Below, in pieces: positions 46,481-57,409 of a stretch of DNA of 64,000 nt (position 1 is the first letter of the stretch; each line of letters opens with the position of its first letter). The position numbers and the translations under genes were made by a program. Under the pieces are notes generated by a model. That model saw nothing but the letters and a program-made list of their open reading frames with translations, searched no databases and was not told where the DNA came from. This DNA comes from Talpa occidentalis (lineage: Eukaryota > Chordata > Mammalia > Eulipotyphla > Talpidae), in NCBI RefSeq assembly GCF_014898055.3, contig NW_023605083.1, forward strand, positions 89,435,721 through 89,499,720, in the 5' to 3' direction.

Positions 46481-47539
46481 TGTTAGAGGGCAAACCTGAT
46501 ATGAAACAGGTTGCCTGACTGTGGGTCCTTACCCGGGCACTTAAAAGGGACTTATTAATATTCCACTGCAGGCACACACAAAGGTTAATAAAAGGTTTAT
46601 TTACAAGGGAAAGGGAAATGAGGAAATGTACAACTCCGGGAGAAAAGGGGGAGATAAATTCTTAAATGCATCCTACCTGTTCCACTGACCTTGTTATAGG
46701 ACAGGGAGAGGGGCAGCCCAAACCCCGCAAACCTGCCTATTCTACATGGGTTCTGCCATCCGCCGCATCAACACAAAACATATCACACTTTAATGGGAAG
46801 GAACTTTAATAAAAACTAGGAAACAATACAGGTAAGGCAAAGAGTCTAGTTTCTAAATGAAGCACCCAAAGTTACCCATCCCCTCGTGGGTAAAACTCCA
46901 TCCATATGGGATCGGCCCAGAGCAAGGCCCCAAAGCCTGCCACAAGTCTAAAGCATCTTCCAGTGGGGACCCACAGAAAAGAGTCAGAAACAACCAGACA
47001 AGCCCGGAAGGAAAAGTGCAAAATCAACATCAAGATAAAAGCTGCCATTGTCACCTCCCCATGGGTCTCACCCACATCTGTGTCATCCCGTCCACAACCA
47101 AAAGACAAGCGCAGCTTCTTCACGTGTCTCTAGGCTCCATGCGCCTCCTCCAGGTCTCCTGGCTCCATCCTGCTTCCTTCCTCAGTCTCTTTTGCAGTTT
47201 CTCCTCTTCCTGCTCAGCTCCACCCTCCCTTGGGTGGGGCAGGGAACCTGGAACTTCCCCCTTTCCTGGGGACCACCCTGTTACAACCTGGAAACCCAAT
47301 GGCCCGCTGAGAGCTGGCGGACAGTCAAGAGCTGTGAAGCCAAGAAGAGCCCCCCAAGGCCCATGTGTCTGGTTTATACCAAACCTTGCTGCTTAACTCC
47401 ACCCTCAGGTCCCAGCAACCCTCCCTGTGGTGATGATGGGATTTGGCATTTCCAGTGTCTTGATGGCTTTGGTCTGGAGTGGGGGTGGAGTCCACAAAGC
47501 CTGTATGGAATTAGCTCAGGACATCCTTTCCCCCTAACA
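46481..47539 (-). mobile_element. Provirus-family solo LTR, minus strand, split by another LTR
   Basis: The two halves, 46,481-46,691 and 47,286-47,539, together give the same layout as the provirus LTR read in reverse: TGTTAGGGGGAAAGGATGTCC start, TATAAACC TATA, AATAAACC, and the GACTGTGGGTCC/GGTTGCCTG end region. The flanks GTAT (46,477-46,480) and GTTT (47,540-47,543) match at 3 of 4 bases and may be a mutated duplication. Confidence 0.85.
46692..47285 (-). mobile_element. Nested solo LTR of a different ERV family ('LTR-C')
   Basis: 594 bp, TG...CA, flanked by an exact 4-bp duplication ACCT (46,688-46,691 and 47,286-47,289), inserted inside the older LTR. In reverse it begins TGTAACAGGGTGG and has ATTAAA-type signals about 120 bases from its end, hence minus orientation. 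A diverged relative lies at 63,395-63,790. The open frames across it are not genes. Confidence 0.85.
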
Positions 47540-47544
47540 GTTTG

Positions 47545-48260
47545 ACAGCAATAAAGTACAAAATCTTGGCAGCACCAGCCTCCTCGTCCATAGCCTCCTT
47601 GCCTGCCATCTCGCTGACTGCATGGCAGCTCACAGTTTTGTCATCCCTGCCCTCTCCATTCACTGGAACACACAGAAGAACGAAACTAGTTCCTCTCTGT
47701 CCTCTGGCTTTTATCTTCTTGCCTGAGGAAGTTCTGCACTGTCAAGGGATAGTCCGATGATGATGGATTTTTACCATCTTTCCATGTAAAATGGGTCCCA
47801 GCTTTAGGCTCAGCCATGCCTCTGGCCCCAGGTTGAGACTCAATGTGCCTCCCCATCTGTGTGCATCAGGGACCTGACTGTCTCCCCATTCTCACTGCTA
47901 CTCCCATAGTTGGCTAGTTGAAGAAGATGAAGAGAAGCTCAGAGCCACGAGATGAACTTTCATGAGGTCACACCCACAGGTCACCCCAGCGCAGGAGAAC
48001 CTTGCCCTGTGATTCCCCTAGTCTTCACACACTTTCCTCTGAATTCCAGGGCTCTGTGCTCAGTAACAAGGGAACCAGAACCAGGCAGCACCTGGGCCTC
48101 AGGTACCACCTGGCAGACCACGAATCCTCCGGAGCACTCAGGAACCTCAAGGACAACGGTAAAGGAACATTCTCAAGCAAACCTTTGACCGTTCAACAAG
48201 CTCCGGTCCTCACTGCCTGGGCAAATCTTTGGGTTTGACATCACAGAGAAAAATATCTTG
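47545..48260. other. Intergenic DNA, no supported gene
   Basis: No conserved frame or named repeat was recognised. Confidence 0.45.
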
Positions 48261-48266
48261 CCAGCC

Positions 48267-48962
48267 TTTTTTTTTTTTTCCAAAAAATATTTGCCATTTT
48301 ATTTTTTTAATATTTTATTTTATATATTTCTTACATCATTTTTCATTTTTGCACAATGTATGCATTTGCATACATTGTTTATATACCCCAAACAATTGCA
48401 CCCCCCTTATTTTGACCCCAATTCCTCCTTCCCCCCCATCCCGTAGTGTGTCTCTGGTTTACAGTTGTCTGTTGATTTTGGTTTTTACTGTATTACAATT
48501 AGTCTTTTCCCTGGTCCCTTATTTAGGTTTTTTAAATTCCTGCTATGAGTGAGACCATCCGGTATTTTTCTTTTTCTTTCTGGCTTATTTTGCTGAGCAT
48601 GATCCTTTCCAGCTCCATCCATGTTGCTGCAAATTGTGTGAGTTTATCTTTTTTGATTGCTTAGTAATATTCCAAGGTGTATATATACCACATCTTCTTG
48701 ATCCAGTCATCTATTTTTGGGCATTTGGGTTGTTTATGTTGGTGAGGATGTGGAGAAAAAGGAACTCTCCTGCACTGCTGGTGGGAGTGCAAACTGATCC
48801 AACCACTACGGAGAGCTGTGTGGAGATTCCTCAACCTACTAAAGACAGAGCTTCCATATGATCCAGTAATTCCACTCTTAGGTATTTACCCAACTGACAC
48901 AGAAACATTAATTCAAAAGGGCAACTGCACCCCTATGTTTATAGCAGAACTATTTACAGTCT
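48267..48962 (-). mobile_element. L1 3' end with 5' inversion (twin priming)
   Basis: From a T run at 48,267 to about 48,737 the sequence is L1 ORF2 end and 3' UTR on the minus strand (CCAGCTCCATCCATGTTGCTGC, ATACCACATCTTCTTGATCC). From about 48,738 to 48,962 the next more 5' part of L1 is on the plus strand (GGTGAGGATGTGGAGAAAAA, TGATCCAGTAATTCCACTC). This head-to-head arrangement is the signature of twin priming. No clear target duplication was found. Confidence 0.75.
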
Positions 48963-49605
48963 TTGTGTTTTTAGGAGAAATTGTCACAAGGTAAAAGTAA
49001 CAAACATCTTTAAATGTGCAATTTTAGGGTGTCTAGCACATTCGACAGTTGTTCCTCTATCTAGTTCCAAAACTTTTCCATCACCCTCAAGAGTGTGCAT
49101 GGCCTGTTTTCTCCTCTCCCAGTCTCTGGCAACTGCTGCTTTCTGCCTCTATCAATTTTCCTATTCTGGATACTTCATACGAATGAATTCACACAATACA
49201 TGTCTGACTTCTTTCACTCAATATGTCCTTGAGGTTCACCACATGGTGCCATCAAACTTGTGCTCCTGTGTTCACAGCAGCCAAAGAGGGAACAACACAG
49301 ATATCCATCAGTGGGTGAACAGATAGTGTGGTATATCCACATGATGTACTATTACTCAGCCATAAAATGAAAGAGTTTTTACAGAGACAGACAGGGAAGG
49401 GAGGGAATGGAGATATGGGTAGCTAGTTTTTAATGGAAACAGTTTCTGTTGGGAATGATGAAAAAGTTTTGGAGAAACATGATGGTGATGACTGCAGAGC
49501 AATGTAAATGGACTTAATGTCACTGAACTATATAAAAATCATCAGGATGGCAAATTTTATGTTTTATGTATTTTACCACAACTTAAATAAAGAGTAGGAG
49601 GACCT
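48963..49605. mobile_element. Older L1 pieces in both orientations
   Basis: 48,963-49,245 reads as minus-strand L1M 3' sequence ('tttaaatgtgcaattttagggtg', 'ttcatacgaatgaattcac'). 49,246-49,600 reads as plus-strand L1M 3' sequence ('ttcacagcagccaaagag', 'actattactcagccataaa', 'aatggacttaatgtcactgaac'). Boundaries are approximate. Confidence 0.6.
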
Positions 49606-49609
49606 CACA

Positions 49610-50205
49610 CAAGTAAACTTCTTAAGGTTCCACAGCTGTCAAGTGGCAGGTTTGGGTCGGGGATGAATTGGAGGAACAGCTTTATGGTGGCTGGACAGGA
49701 CAGCACTAGATGGAGATTCTGGGGTGCAGGTGGTGAGCCCAGCACAATCTGAGGCACCTTTGTTTCCGGCACTCATGGATTCTTTGGGGCTCTAAAAACA
49801 GACAAGACAAAGCCTTCTTATTCTGAATTGCAGTGGGTATCTGGGCAAAAGCCCCTCTAAAAAAGATGCTCAGCTCCCTTGTCCTGACCCAACATTAGAT
49901 TGGGAGGTGAGCTACTAATTCAGGCAGATGTGCCAGGTGCCAAGAGGAGCCCAGGGCCCTCCCACCTGCAGAGACAGTAATGGCGTGTGACTGGGAACCT
50001 ACCAGAAAGTCAGCCAGGTCAGAGTGGGAACTTGAGTGTTTTCTTACATCTCTGTCCAAGAATCTTTCCACTCGCCGTTGGAAGATAATGAGTTCTGAGC
50101 CACACCAGAGTCGGGCACTCTGTGGGTCTGCCGACACAGTCTGCTCTTTGAAGAGAAATCCACACATATTAATCACCAGAAAGGAAAAAGAAAAGCAAAC
50201 TACCA
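49610..50205. other. Intergenic DNA, no supported gene
   Basis: Nothing beyond short overlapping open frames on both strands. Confidence 0.45.
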
Positions 50206-50209
50206 CGGC

Positions 50210-50460
50210 TCACTCAGGAAATATTTATGGAACCCTGTTATGTGCTAGACTGTTCTGGGCATGGAAGAGAAAGCGGAAGTAAAGAGGAAATTCTTTCCTT
50301 GGCCTCCAGGAGTTTGCCTTCTAGAGGTGGAAACCGCTGGTGGATAAACATAAATCATCAAGTCTGGGAGGGAAACAACATGGAGAACATCGAGAAGACT
50401 ATTTCAAAAGGGCAATCTGGGAAGTCTCCTGGAAGAGGTGATGTTTGAATCAAAGCCTGA
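50210..50460 (+). repeat. Possible L2/MIR-type fragment
   Basis: 'aaatatttatggaaccctgttatgtgctagactgttctgggcatgg' and 'ttggcctccaggagtttgccttctag' follow a common mammalian L2-type sequence. Confidence 0.45.
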
Positions 50461-50464
50461 ATGA

Positions 50465-52095
50465 CCAGCAGGAGTCACCATGCAGGTAGCTGCAGAGAGA
50501 GCACTGGGGCAGAGGGAAAAGTGAGGACATGCACCTGGAGACAGCAATGTGCCCGCAAGGGAGCAGGAGTCTCCAGAGGTTACCAACAGCCCTGAGCTGA
50601 GCTTGGGTGGCTTGGCAGGATTGGACTCCCTTGCCATCACCTGGGCTTAGAAGCTGGCAGGGCCTCCTCTGAGCTGGGAGCAGATGCTGGAGCTGGAGGG
50701 CCTGTGACACTGTAGGCAAAGGGAAAGGGCTCCTGCTTAGGGAGGCGAGAATGAAAAGATTTTGCAACAGACACACTGAGAAGATGACTCACTTCCTCCT
50801 TCCATGTGCAGATGGGGTATTCTTCATGGGGCGATGATCAGGTCCTAAAGATAAGCATAAGGTCCCATCTTTTTCCCTCTTCCCCAACCTGAATCTTCTT
50901 CCCCCTAAAAAAATATGGGGGTCCCTTTTGCTGATGAGAGACTTATCTCATGGCCCAGGCTGATCAAGTTGACGATGTTTCCAGGATACCTGCCCCTCTT
51001 CAAATTCTGTGTCCCAGGACTATGCTGAGTTTCTGACCACCCTTGTGCAGGCCTCAACTTCATGATAAGTAAGAGCTGACAGGACACCAGCTACCCTTCC
51101 CTTCTCTACTCTGGGGACCCACAGTACATTCCCACAGTTTATACTTGCTATGTCTGCCTCTCTGCTTCAATCCTGTCCACTTTCAATACTCTTCATTAAT
51201 ACAACTGCCTCCAGGAAGTCTTCCGTGATGCTCCAGAGCTTGCATCCCTGATCAAACACTGGATGTACAGATTTGTGAGTGTTCATCTTGAGACCCCAAC
51301 CACAGAACCCTGGGACTGTGACTGGTTCATGGGCACGAGAGAAGGACCACAGCAGCCCTGGGCCAGGGCATGGTGTAGAACATCCTTTGAGAAAGGGCCA
51401 GCTGTGAATGACCAAGTCAGATAGCACAGAGAGATCCGTGGGCCCTGCCAGCTCCCTCCTTTATTTAACAAGGCTTATAAATCATACACAATTTTATAAA
51501 TCATATAAATTATGTTTTTATGAAGCATGAAAATCACCTATACGACACCACCTGTGGATGTAGGCAACCCTCAGAGAGTCCTTGGTTTTTCTAAAACAGA
51601 TGAATGTTCACCACCTTGTGAGCTCAGCACCCCTTCCCCTGCCAGATATCAGCATGTAATAAAGGACAGTGCTTGGAGAAGGACAACGTGGATCAAGATT
51701 TCAGGTCTGTCCCTTACTGACTGAGACTTTGGGCCCAGACACATAAACTCCTTGAGCCTCTGTCTGTCTCTGCGAGAGGGAGATGGTGCCACCTGTGCTG
51801 CAGGTATGATGTCTACACGTCATCACTGCAGGTTCATGATGCTCAGGGCCTGAACAGATTATTTCATCACTTCCTATCACTTCTCTCTAGGGGAGTTATG
51901 CTTCCTCCTCCAGGCTCTGCTTGGGCCCCCAAGCCTTTCAAAGAGGTCTGCAGCCTTTCAGTCCCCTCAATTCCATTCCAGGGGTTGTAAGAATGGAGGG
52001 AAGAGCAGACCTTCTCCCATCACTGTCGATGATCATCAGGCTCATGTCCTGTTCCCTGCAGGGCACATGCCATTTCCCTGCAGAGGTCTTGAGTT
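50465..52095. other. Intergenic DNA, no supported gene
   Basis: An L2-like run near 51,150-51,240 ('ctgcctccaggaagtcttccgtgatgctcc') is the only recognisable piece. No gene is supported. Confidence 0.45.
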
Positions 52096-52099
52096 TTCT

Positions 52100-52240
52100 C
52101 TGGATGAAAGAGAGATTCAAAAAATCTATCCATTCATTCCAGTCACCTTGTCATGCAGATGGGGAAACAGAGGCCCAGAGAGAGGAACGAGATTATCCAA
52201 AGTCAAAGAGAGATGGGGGCAAAATCAGGACTCAAGCATC
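52100..52240 (-). repeat. Possible MIR fragment
   Basis: 'atgcagatggggaaacagaggcccagagagaggaacgagattatccaaagtc' follows the reverse MIR core. Confidence 0.55.
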
Positions 52241-52439
52241 CCTGAGTGGGATGGTCAGCTTTGGCTCTAAGTTCCAGTCATGATAAGAATAACATCCTTG
52301 TGAGAAGCACCCTACCACCTTGGCCCCCAACTAGCTTCACTTTCCATGGAGGGATGGGATCTGCTCACCCAGAATCAAACTTGAACCCTGTTGCTTTCAC
52401 TTAAGATTGCAGTTTTGAGCAAATGGAATCTCTGAGTTC

Positions 52440-52665
52440 AGATACCTCATCTTTAAAACCCCACAGGCCTGGATTCAAGTCTGGACTGCCCCACTGACAG
52501 CTGTGGTCATGCACAAGTCACTGAGCTCTCCAGCCTCCAGGTCCCCTCAAGGAACAGGGGTGATAAAAGAACTGCTCATCCTGTGGCTGTGAGGGCCCAA
52601 TGAGCACTGCCATGGGCCTGTCACTGCCTGACACCTAGATAACGCTCCATAAATGCCAACCGTTA
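52440..52665 (+). repeat. MIR fragment
   Basis: 'ggcctggattcaagtctggactgccccactgacagctgtggtc' then 'gtcactgagctctccagcctccaggtcccc' and 'acgctccataaatgccaaccgtta' cover most of a forward MIR. Confidence 0.65.
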
Positions 52666-52739
52666 CTGTTGCTATTTTTCTAGGCCATTACCTAAAGAGC
52701 TTCACCATTGGGAAGGGTTGGGAGCCCACCCTTTCCTGT

Positions 52740-52975
52740 CCCTCTTCAGTTTGGGCCAGAAATCAACCAATGTTTTCTGCAAAGGACCAGGAACTTTGAG
52801 GCCCTTTGAATTTTGAAGGCCATGTGGTCTTGGTCACAACTGCTCAATTCTGTAGCATAAAGTAACCACGCACCATATGTCAGTGAATGAGAGTGACTGA
52901 GTCCAAGGCGGACTGATTTACCAAAACAAGTGGCCAGCCAAATCTGGCCCTCGATGGAGTTTGCCAGCCCCAAGG
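52740..52975 (-). repeat. Old hAT-type DNA transposon relic, minus strand
   Basis: The reverse complement of the 13,520/62,985 type repeat: 'ttttctgcaaaggaccaggaac' near the start and 'ggccagccaaatctggccctcgatggagtttgccagcccc' at the end. Confidence 0.5.
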
Positions 52976-53167
52976 AGTCTAAGCCACTTGAACCTCATCT
53001 CCAAAAGCATCTCCTTCTCCAGCACAGACATCTCTCTGATGGAGAGTGGGAAATTATTTCTTTATCATAGTTTATCTTAAGTACATTCGCATATTACAGA
53101 GTATTCAATTCAAAGTGTGTGTGGGTGCCTATGTGTAGTGGTTGAATATAATAGATAAAGAATGCAT

Positions 53168-53461
53168 GTGGGCCTCCCTGGTGGAGCAGGGTTGAGCGCT
53201 GGGTTGCAAAGCTGCCCGCAGCCTCTGCAGCGCTGGTTCGATCCCCGGCTGCTCCCCGGCCACCAGAGGAGGGTCCCGCATGGCGCGCAGGCCTCTCCTG
53301 CCGCCCGCTGCTCCCCTCAGCAGTGTACTTCGGTCCTTCTGCCTGCTCTGCTCCCCGCTCTGGCTCTGGTGAATTCTCTCACCCTCCTGCGCTTCTGACT
53401 GTACCCATGGCTAGTATGTATAAACAAACAAACAAACAAATAAATAAATCTAAAAAAAAAG
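53168..53461 (+). mobile_element. Young tRNA-derived SINE, plus strand
   Basis: It keeps CpG-rich sequence and a clear B box (GGTTCGATCCC), the TCCCCTCAGCAGTGTA block and an (ACAA)n/(ATAA)n/A tail. The 9-bp duplication AGAATGCAT is at 53,159-53,167 and 53,462-53,470. The CpG content and the subtype shared with 5,339-5,842 suggest it is one of the youngest SINEs here. Confidence 0.93.
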
Positions 53462-53769
53462 AGAATGCATTTGATGACTAAATAAACATATATAATGGTT
53501 TGGTATACCATGGAATGTGTTACTCAAATGTTACTTATTCTTTTATTCTCCAATATTACCGCACCATGGCCCAGGCACTCCTCCAGGATGGACAGGGAGC
53601 CACAGGCCTGAGCTCCCCGCCCTCAGAAGGGCCCATTCCCACAATCGCTGTTCCCTCCCTAGACACTGTCAACTTTGTCTTCCGTTTTCTGGAGCTCTTC
53701 CCAGATACCCTCGAGTGGCTCAGAGTGTGTACCGATTTTTGATTATGAAATGGAGACCTGACAATCACA

Positions 53770-54110
53770 AATGGACTTACATCCACATTCAGCAAGTATC
53801 CTTCTTTCGGGTAATTTCCTTTGGGTAAATTCCCAGGAGTGGCATCACTGCACCAAAGGGTGTGAGCCCTTTAATGACTCTCGATACATATAATCAAATT
53901 ACTTTCCAAAGGGGTTGCTCCCAATTTGCACATTGCCACCAGCAATGTGCGGTGCTATGGCTATATCACGGCTGTGTCAGTCCTGGGGGTGATAATGATA
54001 TTTCTTAATTTGTGCTAATTTAATAGGTGTAAAATTGAATCTCACTTTAATTTGCATTTCTTTGATAGTTATGAAGGTTGAATGCTTTCTCTAATAAATA
54101 TACACTTGGA
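53770..54110 (-). mobile_element. Old L1M fragment
   Basis: 'ggtaaattcccaggagtggcatcactg', 'caaattactttccaaaggggttg' and 'gtgctaatttaataggtgtaaaa' match an ancient L1 3' region in reverse. Confidence 0.6.
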
Positions 54111-54275
54111 TTGCTTCATTCATTTATTCATTCATTTAAAGCATTACACATCGACCCTGTTCTGCATGCCAGACACCGCACCAACTGCTGAAGACTCAGA
54201 GATACCGGCGCCTCTGTCCCTGGCTTCAAAGGATCTAAAGCTCTCACATCCAGTGAGAAAGCTGACAAGTAGACC
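54110..54275 (+). repeat. Possible L2 fragment
   Basis: 'cattcatttattcattcatttaaagcattacac..tctgcatgccagacacc' followed by 'cctggcttcaaaggatc' is typical of L2-type repeats. Confidence 0.45.
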
Positions 54276-54299
54276 CATAGTCCCAATGCTGGACAGAGG

Positions 54300-55280
54300 C
54301 TTGGAAGACTTGGGAGGGGACATTGGGAGGGGTCCCTGGGAGGTGACACAGAGGAGAATGCCTAACCCACACCTGGGTTATCAGAGGTGCCTTGGCGGCT
54401 CTGGCCCAGCTTCTGAGCCAGGCGGGCACACTGGAAAGGATGTTCCTGATTTGTGGATCACTTTGCTTCTTGTGCTGAGCATGCCCTGTTCTATCTGCAT
54501 GCGTGTGTGCCCACGTGTCCATTGTTTATGTGCATTTGACAGGCAGTGATCCAGTCTGGGTTGTGCTTTCATGGCTCTAAGGGCATGTGAACGTGTGTCT
54601 CTATGTTTTGGTACTGGGGTGCTGAGTGTGGGTCCCTCAGTTCTGAGTCAGGCAGATGAGCCCAGGGGGTCTCAGTTCCTGGGGGGTCAAGGAGTGGGGT
54701 GGGTTTCTGCTACCAGAGCTGCCCATTTGCACAGACCTTTTTTGGGCACTGGCCCGTCCCCAGCAATCTTGGCTCAAGTCTCCACCTCCATCTGCAGTTA
54801 GATGGGAAGGGCCATCCCGGCCCCTCTGGGATTAGCTTCATCACCTTAGTCACATTTAGTGCCTTCTCTGAATTTCCAGTCATTGTGAACTGAATTCTTG
54901 CTGGACCCAGCACCGCAATCATCTAGTCCTGAGACAGGCAGATCCCAGAAACAGGCAGGCTAAACAGAGCTCACCTTTCCACTCCAGTCAGGACAGAACA
55001 GGCCTGGTCCTGGCCACCAGAGGCCAGTATGAGAGAGGATGTGACCCGCCTGTGTCCTGCCATTGCTGGGCCTGGGATTGCAGGTGCAGGAGCAGCCTTC
55101 GTCCCAGAGGTCGAGAGGGGACAAAACTGAGGTTGCCTGCTTTGTAGAGAGCTGGTGTCCATCAGCATCTGCTTAAAAGCTTTCATGGAGTGCCTGCAGG
55201 TCATCAAGCTTTGTCACTTGAAATAAATCACCAGGACAAGGCTGCACTCCCCCCTCCCAGGCCAGGCCCCACCCCACTGT
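54300..55280. other. Intergenic DNA, no supported gene
   Basis: GC-moderate sequence with short overlapping open frames only. Confidence 0.45.
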
Positions 55281-55285
55281 TAGAA

Positions 55286-56480
55286 TTTTTTTTTTTTTAT
55301 TGAGACACAATTCACATGACATACAGTGTACCTATTTAAAGAATACAGTTCAATGTTTTTAGTATATTCAGAGTTGCGTGCCCATGACCACAATCTCATT
55401 TTAGAACATTTTATCACCCTAAAATGAAACCCTGTGACCACTTGCTGTCATTCCCCATTCCACCTTCTCTCCCAACCCCTCCTCAGCAACTGTCATCTCA
55501 TTTCTGCCTCTGTAGATTTGCTGAGCACGGACATTTCATTTACCTGCCATCTTGCAACATGCGGTCCTTTGTGTCTGGCTTCTTTCACTGGATACAATGT
55601 CTTCAAGGGTCAGCCACTTGCAGCATGAAAAGAGCTTCAATTCTATTTACTGTCAAATAGTACTCCACTGTGGAGGTACCACATTTTATTCATAAATGCA
55701 TCAGCTGATGGGCATGTGGGTTGTTCCCACTCTGGGGCTGTTGTCAATCATGCTGCTATGAACATTCATGTACAAGTTTTCATGTGACTGCGTTTGTTTG
55801 GATCTATGCCTAGGAGTGGAAATGATGGATAATATGGTAACTACGTTTAGCTCTTTGAGGAATCACCAAACTGTTTTCTGAAACAACTGTACCACTTTCC
55901 ATTCCCACCAGAGTGGAGGAGGGTTCTGGTTTCTCCACATCTTGTTATTTTCTGTTTTATCAGCCCTTGTTATTTTCTGTTTTATCAGCAGTAGCCATTG
56001 CAATGGGCATGAAGTGCTATCTCGTTGTAGCTTTAATTTGCAGCTCTCAAATAACTAATTGTTGGTAATCTTATGTGTATCATTGTTATATATTTTCATA
56101 TCTATAACTCATATTCATGTATATGAAACAGTTGCTTTTTTAAAAAATATATGTACACATCAGCTCATCTACACCTTATTATCTACAACTTACTTTTTTT
56201 CTTACTATGCCTTGGATATCTTTGCACATCATGTATTATTTCCACAGTATATATATACTATTAACATAATTGCATCTATATTATTTCATGATATGGATAT
56301 AACCTAATTTTTAGGATACCCCTACAGATACATTTAAGTTGCTTCACGTTTTCCCCAGCACAAGAAATGCTTCCATGGAAACATCTTTCACTATATAATT
56401 TTGTAGTGAGCGACGCAGATTTCTTAACGGTGTAATTTCCTAGCAGAGTAGAACATTTTAATTGTACACCCACCAGAGCA
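55286..56480 (-). mobile_element. Old L1M/L1ME 3' region, minus strand
   Basis: Starts with a T run then 'attgagacacaattcacatgac', 'tacagttcaatgtttttagtatattcagagttg' and 'tttagaacattttatcaccc', the standard reverse-strand 3' end of ancient L1. Downstream: 'gatacaatgtcttcaagggtcag', 'tgatgggcatgtgggttgttcccac', 'ctgttttctgaaacaactgtaccactttcc'. The 3' limit is approximate. Confidence 0.75.
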
Positions 56481-56484
56481 ACGG

Positions 56485-57371
56485 TCAGTGAGGCTGTAAC
56501 ACCAGTGTTGGAAAATGAGAATGGCCCTTTCTCCCTCTAGATCGACACAGAGGACGAATAAGCTTCTTTGGAGGTAGAGCATTCCTCGTATAGGAAGCAT
56601 AGAAGCAGAGAATGGACATGGTGATGCTTAGAAAATCAAGTTCGTGTGGGAAAAGGGCTGAGCTGAATAAGACCATTTGTAAGATCTCTTCCCACTGTAG
56701 GAAGAGGTGAGCCTATGACTTGCCTGCACTAGATGCTAGTTGATGAAGAGTGTGCCCGAGCCTGCCAGTGGTCATCCTCACACCACCCTGGCTTAAAAGT
56801 GTATTCCAAATATAACTGATCCAGTCTCTGCATGGGATCATTGCATGAAATCTGAAGACTTACAGAAAATATACAACTGAAAGCAGTTGTAATTTATGCT
56901 TACCCTTTTGGGAAACCTCCAAAGAGAAAGTGTGTATGTCTATTCGGGGGAGGTCAGAGATATTCTCAGTGCATAACAAAATATCTTAAAATTCTTTCTC
57001 CTCCATCTGCCACCCTCAGTATTCACACAACCAGCAACTGTTCCTCAGATATCATTTTCATTTCCCCACTCTCAATCCTAATTCAAAATTCTCCCTATCA
57101 CCTTCCCTTCCCACCCTACCTTTATCTTCCTTCTTTTCTCCTGGGAGCAACTCTACCCCTTTCAATGTTAATCTCCTGCCCTTCTCCAGCCCCCAGGCTT
57201 TCTGCCATTGTCTAGTTCTGCCTGCAAATTCCTAGGCAGAGGTCTGCTTGGAAGGCAATTTTGCCAGGAAACCGAATGGGCAGAGAACTTGTTTTCAGCT
57301 CTGAGGGCATGGAGCAAAAATGGAATGTTCACACATAAGTCATTTTTGTCCTGTGGCAGGGAAGACCTGGT

Positions 57372-57409
<38 letters not shown>

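Noticed and set aside
46857..47545. Open frames of 165-179 codons near 47 kb
   Set aside because: They run across the boundary between the nested LTR-C and the outer solo LTR, so they are chance frames in repeats.
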